Source: UBA2277 sp035477615 (lineage in GTDB: Bacteria; Patescibacteriota; Microgenomatia; UBA1400; MFAQ01). Taken from it: a stretch of 37,308 nucleotides of DNA. Within the stretch, counting starts at the first letter, position 1. Each line of letters opens with the position of its first letter. The translations under genes were made by a program, and so were the position numbers. The notes under the pieces are model-generated. The model searched no databases. It was not told the origin of the DNA and worked only from the letters and a program-made list of their open reading frames with translations. Shown here piece by piece: positions 22,585-29,756 of the stretch. The stretch is from positions 1 to 37,308 of the forward strand of contig DATIKJ010000031.1 in NCBI GenBank assembly GCA_035477615.1, read 5' to 3'.

Positions 22585-23217
22585 ATGAGCAAAGGACAGA
22601 ATGCATCAAAAAGGGTAAAAAATATCCTAAAATTTTTCAAGCTAAACGAGAACACCATCAGCACCATTATGGGTGGCGTTGTTGTGGTGGTTATTGCTGG
22701 CTTGATTTTTAATTATTTCCGTACTGCCAATCTTAAGTCGTGGCAAGGAACTCTCCTTTCTGATCAAGAAGCAGCAACAATCGCTAATACTGACACACAA
22801 AACGACAAAATAATTGCTACCTATAAAGTGGTCAAGGGTGATGATTTATGGCATATTGCCGAAAAATTTTATCGCTCAGGATACAACTATGTAGACATCA
22901 TGAAAGAAAACAAAATTTCCGGAGATGGAGTGATAGTGGCTGGACAAGAGTTGAAAATCCCAAAAGTTGAGGCAAAGAAAATCACCGTCGCCGAAACAAA
23001 AGAGGTTATTACAAAAACTGATGTTAATACTGATACTGCGATTGCTGTTGGTGAGTACACCACACAAAAAGGTGACTCATACTGGAGTATTGCTGTGCGT
23101 GCTTATGGAGATGGATTTCAGTGGCCAAAAATCTATTGGGCAAACAAGGCATTGTTTAGCAATCCTGATATGATTTTTGCCAACACCAAGATCACTATTC
23201 CCGCCTTGCAGAAGTAG
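22585..23217 (+). CDS. membrane-anchored protein with two LysM domains
   Basis: The 210-residue protein has a basic cytoplasmic start, one membrane helix (IMGGVVVVVIAGLIFNYF, about 29-46) and two LysM domains outside: YKVVKGDDLWHIAEKFY at about 76-92 through ELKIPKV, and YTTQKGDSYWSIAVRAYG at about 157-174 through ITIPALQ. LysM binds N-acetylglucosamine polymers, so it is likely attached to the membrane and peptidoglycan. No catalytic domain is present. It is probably transcribed without a leader and lies just upstream of tRNA-Thr. Confidence 0.92.
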   Translation: MSKGQNASKRVKNILKFFKLNENTISTIMGGVVVVVIAGLIFNYFRTANLKSWQGTLLSDQEAATIANTDTQNDKIIATYKVVKGDDLWHIAEKFYRSGYNYVDIMKENKISGDGVIVAGQELKIPKVEAKKITVAETKEVITKTDVNTDTAIAVGEYTTQKGDSYWSIAVRAYGDGFQWPKIYWANKALFSNPDMIFANTKITIPALQK

Positions 23218-23239
23218 TTTCCTGTAAAATACTGATATC

Positions 23240-23315
23240 GCCGAAGTAGCTCAGCTGGTAGAGCGACGGTATCGTAAACCGTAGGTAGTGGGTTCGAGTC
23301 CCACCTTCGGCTCCA
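23240..23315 (+). tRNA. tRNA-Thr(CGT)
   Basis: The acceptor GCCGAAG/CTTCGGC, D-arm AGCTCAGCTGGTAGAGC, anticodon stem ACGGT/ACCGT with loop ATCGTAA (anticodon CGT) and T-arm GGGTTCGAGTCCC are complete. The discriminator is T and a CCA (23313-23315) is encoded. The CCA is also the first part of a perfect 18-bp hairpin. A TAAAAT at 23225-23230 is the likely -10. Confidence 0.96.
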
Positions 23316-23354
23316 TTTTTATATTTTTTCCCTAGTGAAAAAATATAAAAATGG
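23313..23354 (+). other. perfect 18-bp hairpin after tRNA-Thr
   Basis: Bases 23313-23330 pair without a mismatch with 23337-23354 around a 6-nt loop (CCTAGT). The stem is almost all A/T apart from its ends and includes the encoded CCA of tRNA-Thr in its 5' strand. It occupies the same place as the hairpins behind tRNA-Lys and tRNA-Asp. Confidence 0.8.
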
Positions 23355-23361
23355 TCACTGT

Positions 23362-23455
23362 GTGGGAAGAGAACCTGACGGAGGCAAGCTCGTAACGATC
23401 TTGCCGAGTCGCGGTCTGAGGTGATCTAGCAGGATCAACCGAAGACTTCTAGTCC
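23362..23455 (+). ncRNA. tRNA-trailing structured element, copy 2
   Basis: Bases 23371-23421 are identical to 1694-1744. The P3 arm TGATCT-AGCA-GGATCA (23422-23437) differs from copy 1 at five places but stays paired, with two full compensatory changes and one G-U. In P1, A23370-T23450 replaces C1693-G1773. The 5' strand GTGGGA..GAACC (23362-23375) is antisense to the T-arm of tRNA-Thr at 11 of 14 positions. The element lies between tRNA-Thr and the promoter of tgt. It is not a preQ1 riboswitch by position, since copy 1 has no queuosine gene next to it. Confidence 0.6.
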
Positions 23456-23469
23456 AAATATAAATATAT

Positions 23470-24606
23470 ATGCCTTTTAAATTTAAAAAGAATTCTGATG
23501 GCACTGGGGTATTTTCTACTGATCGCGGAGAAGTAAACACACCTGTTTTTATGCCTGTGGGAACAGCGGCATCGGTTAAAGCTTTGGATTCTTCAGATAT
23601 AGATAATACAAATGCAGAAATAATTTTGGCAAATACTTATCACCTATTTTTACGTCCAGGAGAAAAACTTGTAGATGAGATGGGTGGAGTGCAGAAGTTT
23701 ATGAACTGGAATAAACCAATGTTAACTGATAGTGGTGGATTCCAGGTGTTTTCTTTGGGAATGGGTGCTCACAATAAGTCTTTGACTAAAATTGATGAAG
23801 ATGGAGTGAGTTTTAAGTCTTTCTTGGATGGTGAAGTACATAAATTTACTCCGGAAAAATCAATGGATATTCAGAGAGACTTAGGAGCGGACATTATTAT
23901 GGCTTTTGATGAGTGCACACCAGACCAATCTGAGTACGTATATGCAAAAGAAGCGATGGAAAGAACTCATCGTTGGGCAGAAAGATGTGTGAAACGGTGG
24001 AATGAAAATAAAAAGATGAGTGCTCAAGGAACATATCAAGCTTTGTTTGGTATTGTGCAAGGAAGTACTTTCCGAGATCTTCGGGAAGAAGCCACAAAAT
24101 TCATTGCATCTCAACCTTTTGATGGAATTGCGATTGGCGGAGAGACTATTGGTTACAACATGGATAAGACGTTAGAAATTATGGAGTGGATAAGGGAATA
24201 TCTGCCAAAGGATAAGCCTGTCTACACCATGGGTCTAGGAAGAGATCCAGAAAATATTGTGGACATCATCAAAGCAGGAGTGGATATGTTTGATTGTGTA
24301 GCACCAACAAGAATGGCGAGAAATGGTTCTTTATATCACGGAGAAATACGAGGAAATAATTTTGAAAGTGAGTATCCTAAAGGACGACTGAATATAGATA
24401 ACAACAAATTCATTAATGACTCTCACGTTATCCAAGATGGGTGTGATTGCTATACATGTCGCAATGGCTATACACGAGGCTATTTAAGGCACTTGTACAA
24501 GTCCAAGGAGCTATCCTATTACCGATTGGCATCAATACATAATGTCCGTTTTATGGTGAGACTGGTAGAAGAGATGAGAGAAATAATGAAAAATTCTAAA
24601 GGATAA
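23470..24606 (+). CDS. tgt: tRNA-guanine transglycosylase
   Basis: Tgt exchanges guanine 34 of tRNA-Asp, -Asn, -His and -Tyr for preQ1 on the way to queuosine. The 378 residues include the substrate-binding aspartate D87 in DSGGFQVFS, the nucleophile D275 in MFDCVAPTRMARNG, GIAIGGE near 219-225, and zinc ligands C325, C327, C330 and H357. The family length is 370-390. It is convergent with queA, the next enzyme in the pathway, while genes for preQ1 synthesis are absent here, so preQ1 or its precursor may be salvaged. TATAAA lies about 5 nt before the ATG. Confidence 0.97.
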   Translation: MPFKFKKNSDGTGVFSTDRGEVNTPVFMPVGTAASVKALDSSDIDNTNAEIILANTYHLFLRPGEKLVDEMGGVQKFMNWNKPMLTDSGGFQVFSLGMGAHNKSLTKIDEDGVSFKSFLDGEVHKFTPEKSMDIQRDLGADIIMAFDECTPDQSEYVYAKEAMERTHRWAERCVKRWNENKKMSAQGTYQALFGIVQGSTFRDLREEATKFIASQPFDGIAIGGETIGYNMDKTLEIMEWIREYLPKDKPVYTMGLGRDPENIVDIIKAGVDMFDCVAPTRMARNGSLYHGEIRGNNFESEYPKGRLNIDNNKFINDSHVIQDGCDCYTCRNGYTRGYLRHLYKSKELSYYRLASIHNVRFMVRLVEEMREIMKNSKG

Positions 24607-24623
24607 GAGCTTGCTCGTCACCA

Positions 24624-24647
24624 TTTCGATAATAATTATTATCGAAA
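24624..24647. repeat. 24-nt perfect palindrome between tgt and queA
   Basis: The bases are perfectly self-complementary about the axis 24635/24636 (core CGATAATAATTATTATCG). With no loop it is a poor classical terminator but can form a cruciform or a hairpin with an AATT loop, or bind a dimeric protein. It lies in the 101-bp convergent gap. Confidence 0.7.
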
Positions 24648-24707
24648 AGTTGTTCCTGTGCTTCCTCTTAATAATCGCTCGTAATACGCAGTAGCTTTAT
24701 TGCAATG

Positions 24708-25766
24708 CTAGATTATGAGCATGGCATCTCCAAAACTGAAAAATTTGTATTTTTCTTTGATGGCTTCTTGGTAAGCTTTTCCAATAGGGGAGTCGAGAAA
24801 ATTTTTAAGCTCTTCGGAAGTGTTGGGATACAGAGTGAGCGCAGTAACAAGCATGAGTAAACTTGTGGATGGTAAATGAAAATTGGTTATTAAACCATCA
24901 ACAAACTTGAATTTGTAACCTGGTTGAATAAATATATTTGTTTCTCCTTGCCCTGGGTGGATACTCCCCTCTTTATTTGCCAAAGATTCCAGTAAACGAC
25001 AGGATGTAGTACCAACTGCAACAATCTTTTTACCCTCTGACTTTGCTTTGTTTAGACTTGCAGCTACTTTCTCGGAAAGAATATATGATTCTGAATGAAG
25101 TGTTTTGGAGAGAACTTGTTCAGTGGTTACGGGTTTGAAAGTACCCAAGCCAACATGAAGGGTTACTTTTTCTATGGAAACTTCTTTGTCTTCAAGATCT
25201 TTTAAGAGTTTGTCTGTAAAATGCAGACCTGCCGTGGGAGCGGCAGCACTCCCCTTTTCTTTGGCGTAGACAGTTTGATACTGGGTACGCAAGTCTTTTT
25301 CTTTGACTTCAGAGTGAATATATGGAGGAAGAGGAGTTTTGCCTAGCTGATCAATTTTTTCGATTAACTGAGTTCCATTTTGATTAAATCTGATATTTAT
25401 TTCTCCATCATTTACATAAGTAATTTCTCCAAAAAAGTCAGGTGAAAAGTTTATTATGGTACCAATTTTGAATTTGCCTTTGCCAATAGCAGAATATGAA
25501 TCTAGGGATAGTTGTTTAAGCAAGAGGATTTCGGTCTTACCTCCTGTATCTTTAGTGCCAAACAATCTTGCTGGAAATACTTTGGTATCGTTTAATACTA
25601 AGACTGTGTTTTTATCAAGGATGGCAACAAGGTCAGAAAAATATTTATGTGTAATTTGCTTGGTATATCGATCTAATATTAATAGTCGGCATTTGTCTCT
25701 TGGTTCGATTGCCTTTTGACCAATTAAATTATCTGGAAGATCGTAGTAGAAATCTAAAAGATTCAT
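24708..25766 (-). CDS. queA: S-adenosylmethionine:tRNA ribosyltransferase-isomerase
   Basis: QueA transfers and rearranges the ribosyl part of S-adenosylmethionine onto preQ1-tRNA to make epoxyqueuosine. The 352 residues match the family length and motifs: FYYDLPDNLIGQKAIEPRDKC at the N-terminus, VLVLNDTKVFPARLFG, GSAAAPTAGLHFTDKLL, VTLHVGLGTFKPV and TNFHLPSTSLLMLVTAL. It follows a RecB-like nuclease gene by 11 nt on the same strand and converges on tgt. Confidence 0.97.
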   Translation of the reverse strand: MNLLDFYYDLPDNLIGQKAIEPRDKCRLLILDRYTKQITHKYFSDLVAILDKNTVLVLNDTKVFPARLFGTKDTGGKTEILLLKQLSLDSYSAIGKGKFKIGTIINFSPDFFGEITYVNDGEINIRFNQNGTQLIEKIDQLGKTPLPPYIHSEVKEKDLRTQYQTVYAKEKGSAAAPTAGLHFTDKLLKDLEDKEVSIEKVTLHVGLGTFKPVTTEQVLSKTLHSESYILSEKVAASLNKAKSEGKKIVAVGTTSCRLLESLANKEGSIHPGQGETNIFIQPGYKFKFVDGLITNFHLPSTSLLMLVTALTLYPNTSEELKNFLDSPIGKAYQEAIKEKYKFFSFGDAMLII

Positions 25767-25777
25767 TAGGGTATATT

Positions 25778-26551
25778 TTACCCTGTATGATCAGTTTTCC
25801 ACTTCGTGACTGTTTCCACTGATGATTTGCGATATGCACAGTACTCACAACTTGGGTCGGGTGCAGGGATGTCGTTTTTAGCGAGAGTTTTTCTAATATT
25901 TAGGAGTGTTTTTTCTACCCAAGAAGCGTTTCCTTCGTGACTTAAGATAGTCATGGCAAATTCGAGCTTGCCATCAAATTTGGGGAGATTCTTTTGAGCA
26001 TTGGCAAATACAAAATAGCCTGTGTCTGAAACGGAAAAGCCCAACTTACGGAAAATCCACTGATAGACTTCCATCTGACGTTTGTAGCTTTGTTTATATT
26101 CGTCGTCAAGAGAAATTTCCTTAGTAGTACTGGTTGATTTGTAATCAACAATAATTAACTCCCCTTTTGGATTAACCCAAATGTCATCTACTAGGCCATT
26201 TACCAAAATGTTTGATTTATCATCAACAGCTAGTGCTCCTTCATACGCCGTAACCTCTCCGCGCCATCTGGGAAGATCTTTGTGTTGGAAAGGGACAGCA
26301 TCTATGTTGTATTTTTTCATTAGTTCATGCGACTCTCCACTTTTTCGCAAAAGATCAAACTCATTTTTTAGAAGATTATCAACAGCAGAGTTTAGAGTGT
26401 ATGGAGGTGTTGATGGACGAGAAATCCCCAAGCGTACATCCATGTAAAAACAGCGAGGGCACATGGTGAAAAGCTCAATTTTGGAACGGCTAAGTTTAAC
26501 AGGATCTGATGAACCCGGATCAAATAGATTTCTAGTTTTACGGTAGTACAT
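25778..26551 (-). CDS. PD-(D/E)XK nuclease, RecB/Cas4-like
   Basis: The 257-residue protein is a RecB-family nuclease. The catalytic core is GLVDDIWVNPKGELIIVDYK with the D-(x)n-D-Y-K pattern, preceded by a glutamate-containing helix and followed by a Q-x-x-x-Y helix (QMEVYQWIF). A pair of cysteines near the N-terminus (MCPRC) and another near the C-terminus (CEYC) could hold an iron-sulphur cluster as in Cas4 and AddB. No CRISPR array is in the window. It precedes queA by 11 nt. TAGCAT lies 6 nt before the ATG. It is related in layout to the gene at 30683. Confidence 0.85.
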   Translation of the reverse strand: MYYRKTRNLFDPGSSDPVKLSRSKIELFTMCPRCFYMDVRLGISRPSTPPYTLNSAVDNLLKNEFDLLRKSGESHELMKKYNIDAVPFQHKDLPRWRGEVTAYEGALAVDDKSNILVNGLVDDIWVNPKGELIIVDYKSTSTTKEISLDDEYKQSYKRQMEVYQWIFRKLGFSVSDTGYFVFANAQKNLPKFDGKLEFAMTILSHEGNASWVEKTLLNIRKTLAKNDIPAPDPSCEYCAYRKSSVETVTKWKTDHTG

Positions 26552-26597
26552 ACCCCAATGCTAGCACGAAATGTATATGAGAGGCACTTTGTTTTGC

Positions 26598-26603
26598 TAC
26601 AAT
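26598..26603 (+). promoter_or_regulatory. extended -10 promoter of the pyk leader
   Basis: TACAAT preceded by TGC forms an extended -10. An ATG lies exactly 6 nt later (26610), the first codon of a small leader ORF before pyk. Confidence 0.5.
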
Positions 26604-26609
26604 GATTTT

Positions 26610-26684
26610 ATGAATGTTTCTTCTGTACTGATGTATTTACTCTCAATTATTGTTAGAAAAAGTAAATTTAATGTCCAACAATAG
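26610..26684 (+). CDS. 24-codon leader ORF overlapping pyk
   Basis: The ORF begins at the predicted transcription start and encodes 24 residues (MNVSSVLMYLLSIIVRKSKF, then NVQQ). It ends with TAG at 26682-26684, 14 nt inside pyk and in another frame. The peptide is hydrophobic in the middle. Ribosomes ending here could restart at the pyk ATG, giving coupled or attenuated translation. It may also be chance. Confidence 0.35.
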   Translation: MNVSSVLMYLLSIIVRKSKFNVQQ

Positions 26685-28080
26685 ACTTACAAAAATTGTT
26701 GCTACTCTAGGACCGACTAGCGATTCTCCAGAACTAATCGAGGAAATGATTAAATCTGGAGTAAATGTTTTTCGATTTAATACCAAACACGGAACAACTC
26801 AATGGCATGAAGAACGAATTTGTCGTGTTCAGGAAATCGCGAATAAGTTAAAGGTTAATGTCGGTATTATGGTTGATCTTCAAGGACCGGAGATTCGTTT
26901 AGAAACGATAGATAAGATGCCCTTTTCAATTAGAAAAAATCAACCTGTCAAGATAACACCATCTTTTATTGCAGGTGTTTCATCAATTTGTATTCCTCAT
27001 AAACTCTTGTTTACTTCAGTGAAGCCAGGAAATCATATGTTGGTTGACGATGGAAATGTTGAATTAATTATCGAAAGTGTCAGTCTAGAGATGATTGTAG
27101 CCACGCCTACCGAAGATGGCGAGATTGGTCACAAAAAAGGTGCAAATTTTCCGGGAGTAGCGATAGATCTGCCTTCCTTAATACATGAAGATTTGAATAA
27201 ACTGGATATGGCGACTACGAATAAGATTGATTTTTTTGCTCTTTCTTTCTCGCGAACAAAAGCTGATATTGAGATACTTAGAAAAGAAATGTCGGAAAGA
27301 GGAGTAAAGGCGATGATTATGGCAAAAATTGAAAGTCTGCAGGCACTTGAACACTTGGATGAGTTGATTGAAGCGACTGATGCGGTGATGGTAGCTAGAG
27401 GAGATTTGGGAGTTGAGGTACCGATCGAACAGTTAGCTTATTGGCAAAAGATAATTATTGGCAAGTGCAGAGTAGCAAACAAACCAGTGGTCACAGCAAC
27501 TCAGATGTTAGAGTCGATGACCAACAATCCCCGACCAACAAGAGCAGAAGCAACTGATGTAGCCAATGCAGTGCTCGATGGAACCGATGCCCTTATGCTA
27601 TCTGGAGAAACAGCAAATGGTTGTTTTCCTGTTAAAGCAGTTCAAGAGATGTCGAGAATTGCTGAGTACAACGAACAAATATACCCCCTGATAAACTTTA
27701 CAGTTGTTCCCAAAAATGAAACTGACATTATTGTTAACGCTACCAAAGAACTTCTGAATCAAAGATATATAAAACTAAAAATGATTTTAGTCTTTACTCG
27801 ATCAGGTCTCACAGCTAAATCAATTTCTAGACTCAGACCAAAGATACCAGTAATTGCTTTTACCTCTGACCAAAAAACAGTTGAGGAGTTGTCCCTCTCA
27901 TATGCAGTGAGAGCAATAAAAACGGAAATTGTCGAAGAGAAGTTTTCTCTACCAAACTCGGCAATTGAGAATTTAGTGAAAACTGGAGAGTTGGCCAAAG
28001 GCGATGCGGTGGTTGTTATTCACGGACAAAGTTTTTACAAAGAGGGATCGACGAATGCGGTTGCTTTGTTAAAAATATAA
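26671..28080 (+). CDS. pyk: pyruvate kinase
   Basis: Pyruvate kinase makes ATP and pyruvate from phosphoenolpyruvate, the last step of glycolysis. From the ATG at 26671 the protein has 469 residues; an in-frame TTG at 26650 would add seven. Motifs include KIVATLGPTSDSPE, MVDLQGPEIR, the catalytic lysine in MAKIES, MVARGDLGVEVP and TATQMLESMTNNPRPTRAE, then a full C-terminal domain ending GSTNAVALLKI. There is no Shine-Dalgarno site. The nearest promoter starts transcription at the leader ORF at 26610. Confidence 0.96.
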   Translation: MSNNRLTKIVATLGPTSDSPELIEEMIKSGVNVFRFNTKHGTTQWHEERICRVQEIANKLKVNVGIMVDLQGPEIRLETIDKMPFSIRKNQPVKITPSFIAGVSSICIPHKLLFTSVKPGNHMLVDDGNVELIIESVSLEMIVATPTEDGEIGHKKGANFPGVAIDLPSLIHEDLNKLDMATTNKIDFFALSFSRTKADIEILRKEMSERGVKAMIMAKIESLQALEHLDELIEATDAVMVARGDLGVEVPIEQLAYWQKIIIGKCRVANKPVVTATQMLESMTNNPRPTRAEATDVANAVLDGTDALMLSGETANGCFPVKAVQEMSRIAEYNEQIYPLINFTVVPKNETDIIVNATKELLNQRYIKLKMILVFTRSGLTAKSISRLRPKIPVIAFTSDQKTVEELSLSYAVRAIKTEIVEEKFSLPNSAIENLVKTGELAKGDAVVVIHGQSFYKEGSTNAVALLKI

Positions 28081-29172
28081 CTAGCTGGACTCAAGTAAAT
28101 CAAGACCTTTCACTGGTGGAAGAGACTGTCCGGCTACTCCTTGAATACTGCCGTAGATTCCGGCAGTGCTAATTATAATTCTTGCCGCTTGAGCTTCTCT
28201 TTCTTTCCATATTTTTTCATACGCTGCCCGTTCTTTTTGAATTTGTGACTGTATGTTTTGATGGACCTCAATAATACTTTGAATTTGTTGAACAAAAGCG
28301 TCGCTTGTTAGATAGGTATAAATCATGTCTGCTTTTGTTCCACGATCATTACTGTTATGCTTTTCCCGTGCTACATCGATAAGATTTTTTCTGAGAATCT
28401 CCGCAAGTGGTTGGGTGAAGTTTGGTTTGGTAACCCAGACTCCGTCATAAAAACCAAAACCTGATTTTATTGTCTTGGGTAAAACAGAAGTAACAATAAT
28501 TGGGATATTGGCTTTACTGGCTCGTAAATCATCTTTAAGTTTGGTGGCCCAGTCATCTACCCATGCTTTAGTGCGTTTTGATTCCCATAGAATGACACCA
28601 CAGACTGTTCCTAAACTAGTTTTAACTGTTTGGCTGATATCAGCTCCACGAACACCTTTACCAACTGGATTTATTTCATCATGAGGGAACGTGTTTCTAA
28701 GATATGTTTCGAGATCAAGTTCTTGGACCTCTCCTTGTAGTTGCTGTGATCCTTGATTAGCTTTGAGCTGTGCATCTTCAAGAGATTTTTTGAGATCACC
28801 GATCATCTTATCTTTTTCCATGTCCTTAAGACGATGGGCATCACTGGCTTCCAATAGAGTTTGTTGACGAATTTTGTTTCTCTCTTCATCTATTTGGCGC
28901 TGTTTGTCTAGTTCAAATGACTTTTTTTCATCCTCAAGTTTCAATTTTTCCTGACGAATTTTCAGTTCGGCGTCTCTGGCTTCTTCGAGTTTTTGAGTTT
29001 TTATTTTGAGTTCTTCTTCCAATAATTTGGTTTTTTCTTTGGTTTCTTCGGCATACTTATGGCCAATTTTTTCAGATAGCTCTTTTTCAAGATCTGCTTT
29101 GATTGTTTGACTGAGCGCTTCGGTGATTTCGATCTCTCCACCACAGCTTGGACATTTTATGATGTTGGCCAT
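28081..29172 (-). CDS. DUF2130 domain protein
   Basis: The 363-residue protein starts with a zinc-ribbon-like CPSCGGEI, then a long charged coiled coil (about 25-150), then the DUF2130 domain (about 155-330) with LETYLRNTFPHDEI, GADISQTV and GVILWESKRTKAW, a layout similar to restriction-nuclease folds. The function is not established. The frame is open upstream to 29232, but I take the ATG at 29172 because TATAAT lies exactly 6 nt before it. It ends one base after pyk on the other strand. Confidence 0.9.
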   Translation of the reverse strand: MANIIKCPSCGGEIEITEALSQTIKADLEKELSEKIGHKYAEETKEKTKLLEEELKIKTQKLEEARDAELKIRQEKLKLEDEKKSFELDKQRQIDEERNKIRQQTLLEASDAHRLKDMEKDKMIGDLKKSLEDAQLKANQGSQQLQGEVQELDLETYLRNTFPHDEINPVGKGVRGADISQTVKTSLGTVCGVILWESKRTKAWVDDWATKLKDDLRASKANIPIIVTSVLPKTIKSGFGFYDGVWVTKPNFTQPLAEILRKNLIDVAREKHNSNDRGTKADMIYTYLTSDAFVQQIQSIIEVHQNIQSQIQKERAAYEKIWKEREAQAARIIISTAGIYGSIQGVAGQSLPPVKGLDLLESS

Positions 29173-29178
29173 GTTTTG

Positions 29179-29184
29179 ATTATA
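29179..29184 (-). promoter_or_regulatory. -10 hexamer of DUF2130 gene
   Basis: A perfect TATAAT on the minus strand lies exactly 6 nt before the ATG at 29172. Confidence 0.6.
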
Positions 29185-29198
29185 TCCTCTGTTCAGGT

Positions 29199-29204
29199 TA
29201 CAAT
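29199..29204 (+). promoter_or_regulatory. -10 hexamer of ferredoxin gene
   Basis: TACAAT lies 7 nt before the ATG at 29212, back to back with the divergent DUF2130 promoter. Confidence 0.5.
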
Positions 29205-29211
29205 TGGGCAG

Positions 29212-29415
29212 ATGAAGATTAATGTTGATCAAAACAAGTGTATTGGATGCAATATGTGTGAAGACATTTCCGAGAACTCCATGGGAACGAAGTATGGAAA
29301 AGATGGTAAAGCGGCACAGAATCCAGATGTGGACCTAACAGATCGTGTAGTGGTAGCGAATTTGAAGTTAGCTGAAGAAACTTGCCCAATGCAGGCCATA
29401 AAGGTCGAGGATTAA
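29212..29415 (+). CDS. small [4Fe-4S] ferredoxin
   Basis: The 67-residue electron carrier has one cluster site: C-I-G-C-N-M-C near residues 10-16 and a distal CPMQAI near 58. The ATG at 29212 is chosen because it begins the ferredoxin fold (MKINVDQNKC) and has a -10 hexamer 7 nt upstream; the longer open frame would be an unrelated extension. Residues between the two halves resemble archaeal-type single-cluster ferredoxins. It overlaps hpf by 4 nt at the 3' end in convergent orientation. Its redox partner is not in the window. Confidence 0.92.
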   Translation: MKINVDQNKCIGCNMCEDISENSMGTKYGKDGKAAQNPDVDLTDRVVVANLKLAEETCPMQAIKVED

Positions 29416-29717
29416 TATCCTCTCATTTTTTCAATATATTTTTGAACTTGTCTTTTGGCTTTATCTCTTACTCTTATTACTCCATCAAGTAGTATTTTAT
29501 GGGTATCTTTAATGTTGATGGGGCAACCAGGAAGATTCATGTCGAACTTAATTACATATCCAGAGCGTGATACTTTTTCGATAGAGAGAGAAGCCACCTT
29601 GAGATCTTCTTGATAATGCTTAAGGTACTTACCCAGACCTGTTTCAAACTTTGTTTCAATTCTCTTCTTAAGACGATCGCTAATAGTCATCTTTTGAGGA
29701 TTGAAAATAATGTTCAT
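29412..29717 (-). CDS. hpf: ribosome hibernation promoting factor (HPF/RaiA family)
   Basis: This 101-residue protein of the sigma-54 modulation/S30EA family binds the 30S decoding region and silences idle ribosomes. The beta-alpha-beta-beta-beta-alpha fold is visible: MNIIFNPQKMTISDRLKKRI, LKVASLSIEKV, GYVIKFDMNLPG, then the basic helix VIRVRDKAKRQVQKYIEK. It is the short form without the C-terminal dimerisation domain. TATAAT lies exactly 6 nt before the ATG, so it is probably leaderless. Confidence 0.92.
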   Translation of the reverse strand: MNIIFNPQKMTISDRLKKRIETKFETGLGKYLKHYQEDLKVASLSIEKVSRSGYVIKFDMNLPGCPINIKDTHKILLDGVIRVRDKAKRQVQKYIEKMRGY

Positions 29718-29723
29718 TAATTT

Positions 29724-29729
29724 ATTATA
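29724..29729 (-). promoter_or_regulatory. -10 hexamer of hpf
   Basis: A perfect TATAAT on the minus strand lies exactly 6 nt before the hpf ATG. Confidence 0.6.
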
Positions 29730-29744
29730 GTGCAGTTTTTCTTA

Positions 29745-29750
29745 TATACT
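29745..29750 (+). promoter_or_regulatory. -10 hexamer of CAP-domain gene
   Basis: TATACT lies exactly 6 nt before the GTG at 29757 and sets the start of that gene. Confidence 0.5.
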
Positions 29751-29756
29751 AAATCT

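Noticed and set aside
1563..23315. CCA encoding as a mark of element insertion at tRNA-Glu
   Set aside because: tRNA-Thr also encodes CCA while tRNA-Lys and tRNA-Asp do not, so encoding is simply mixed in this genome.
23362..23469. preQ1 riboswitch upstream of tgt
   Set aside because: The 51-nt core also occurs behind tRNA-Lys at 1694-1744, where no queuosine gene follows, and the short H-type pseudoknot of preQ1 riboswitches is not apparent.
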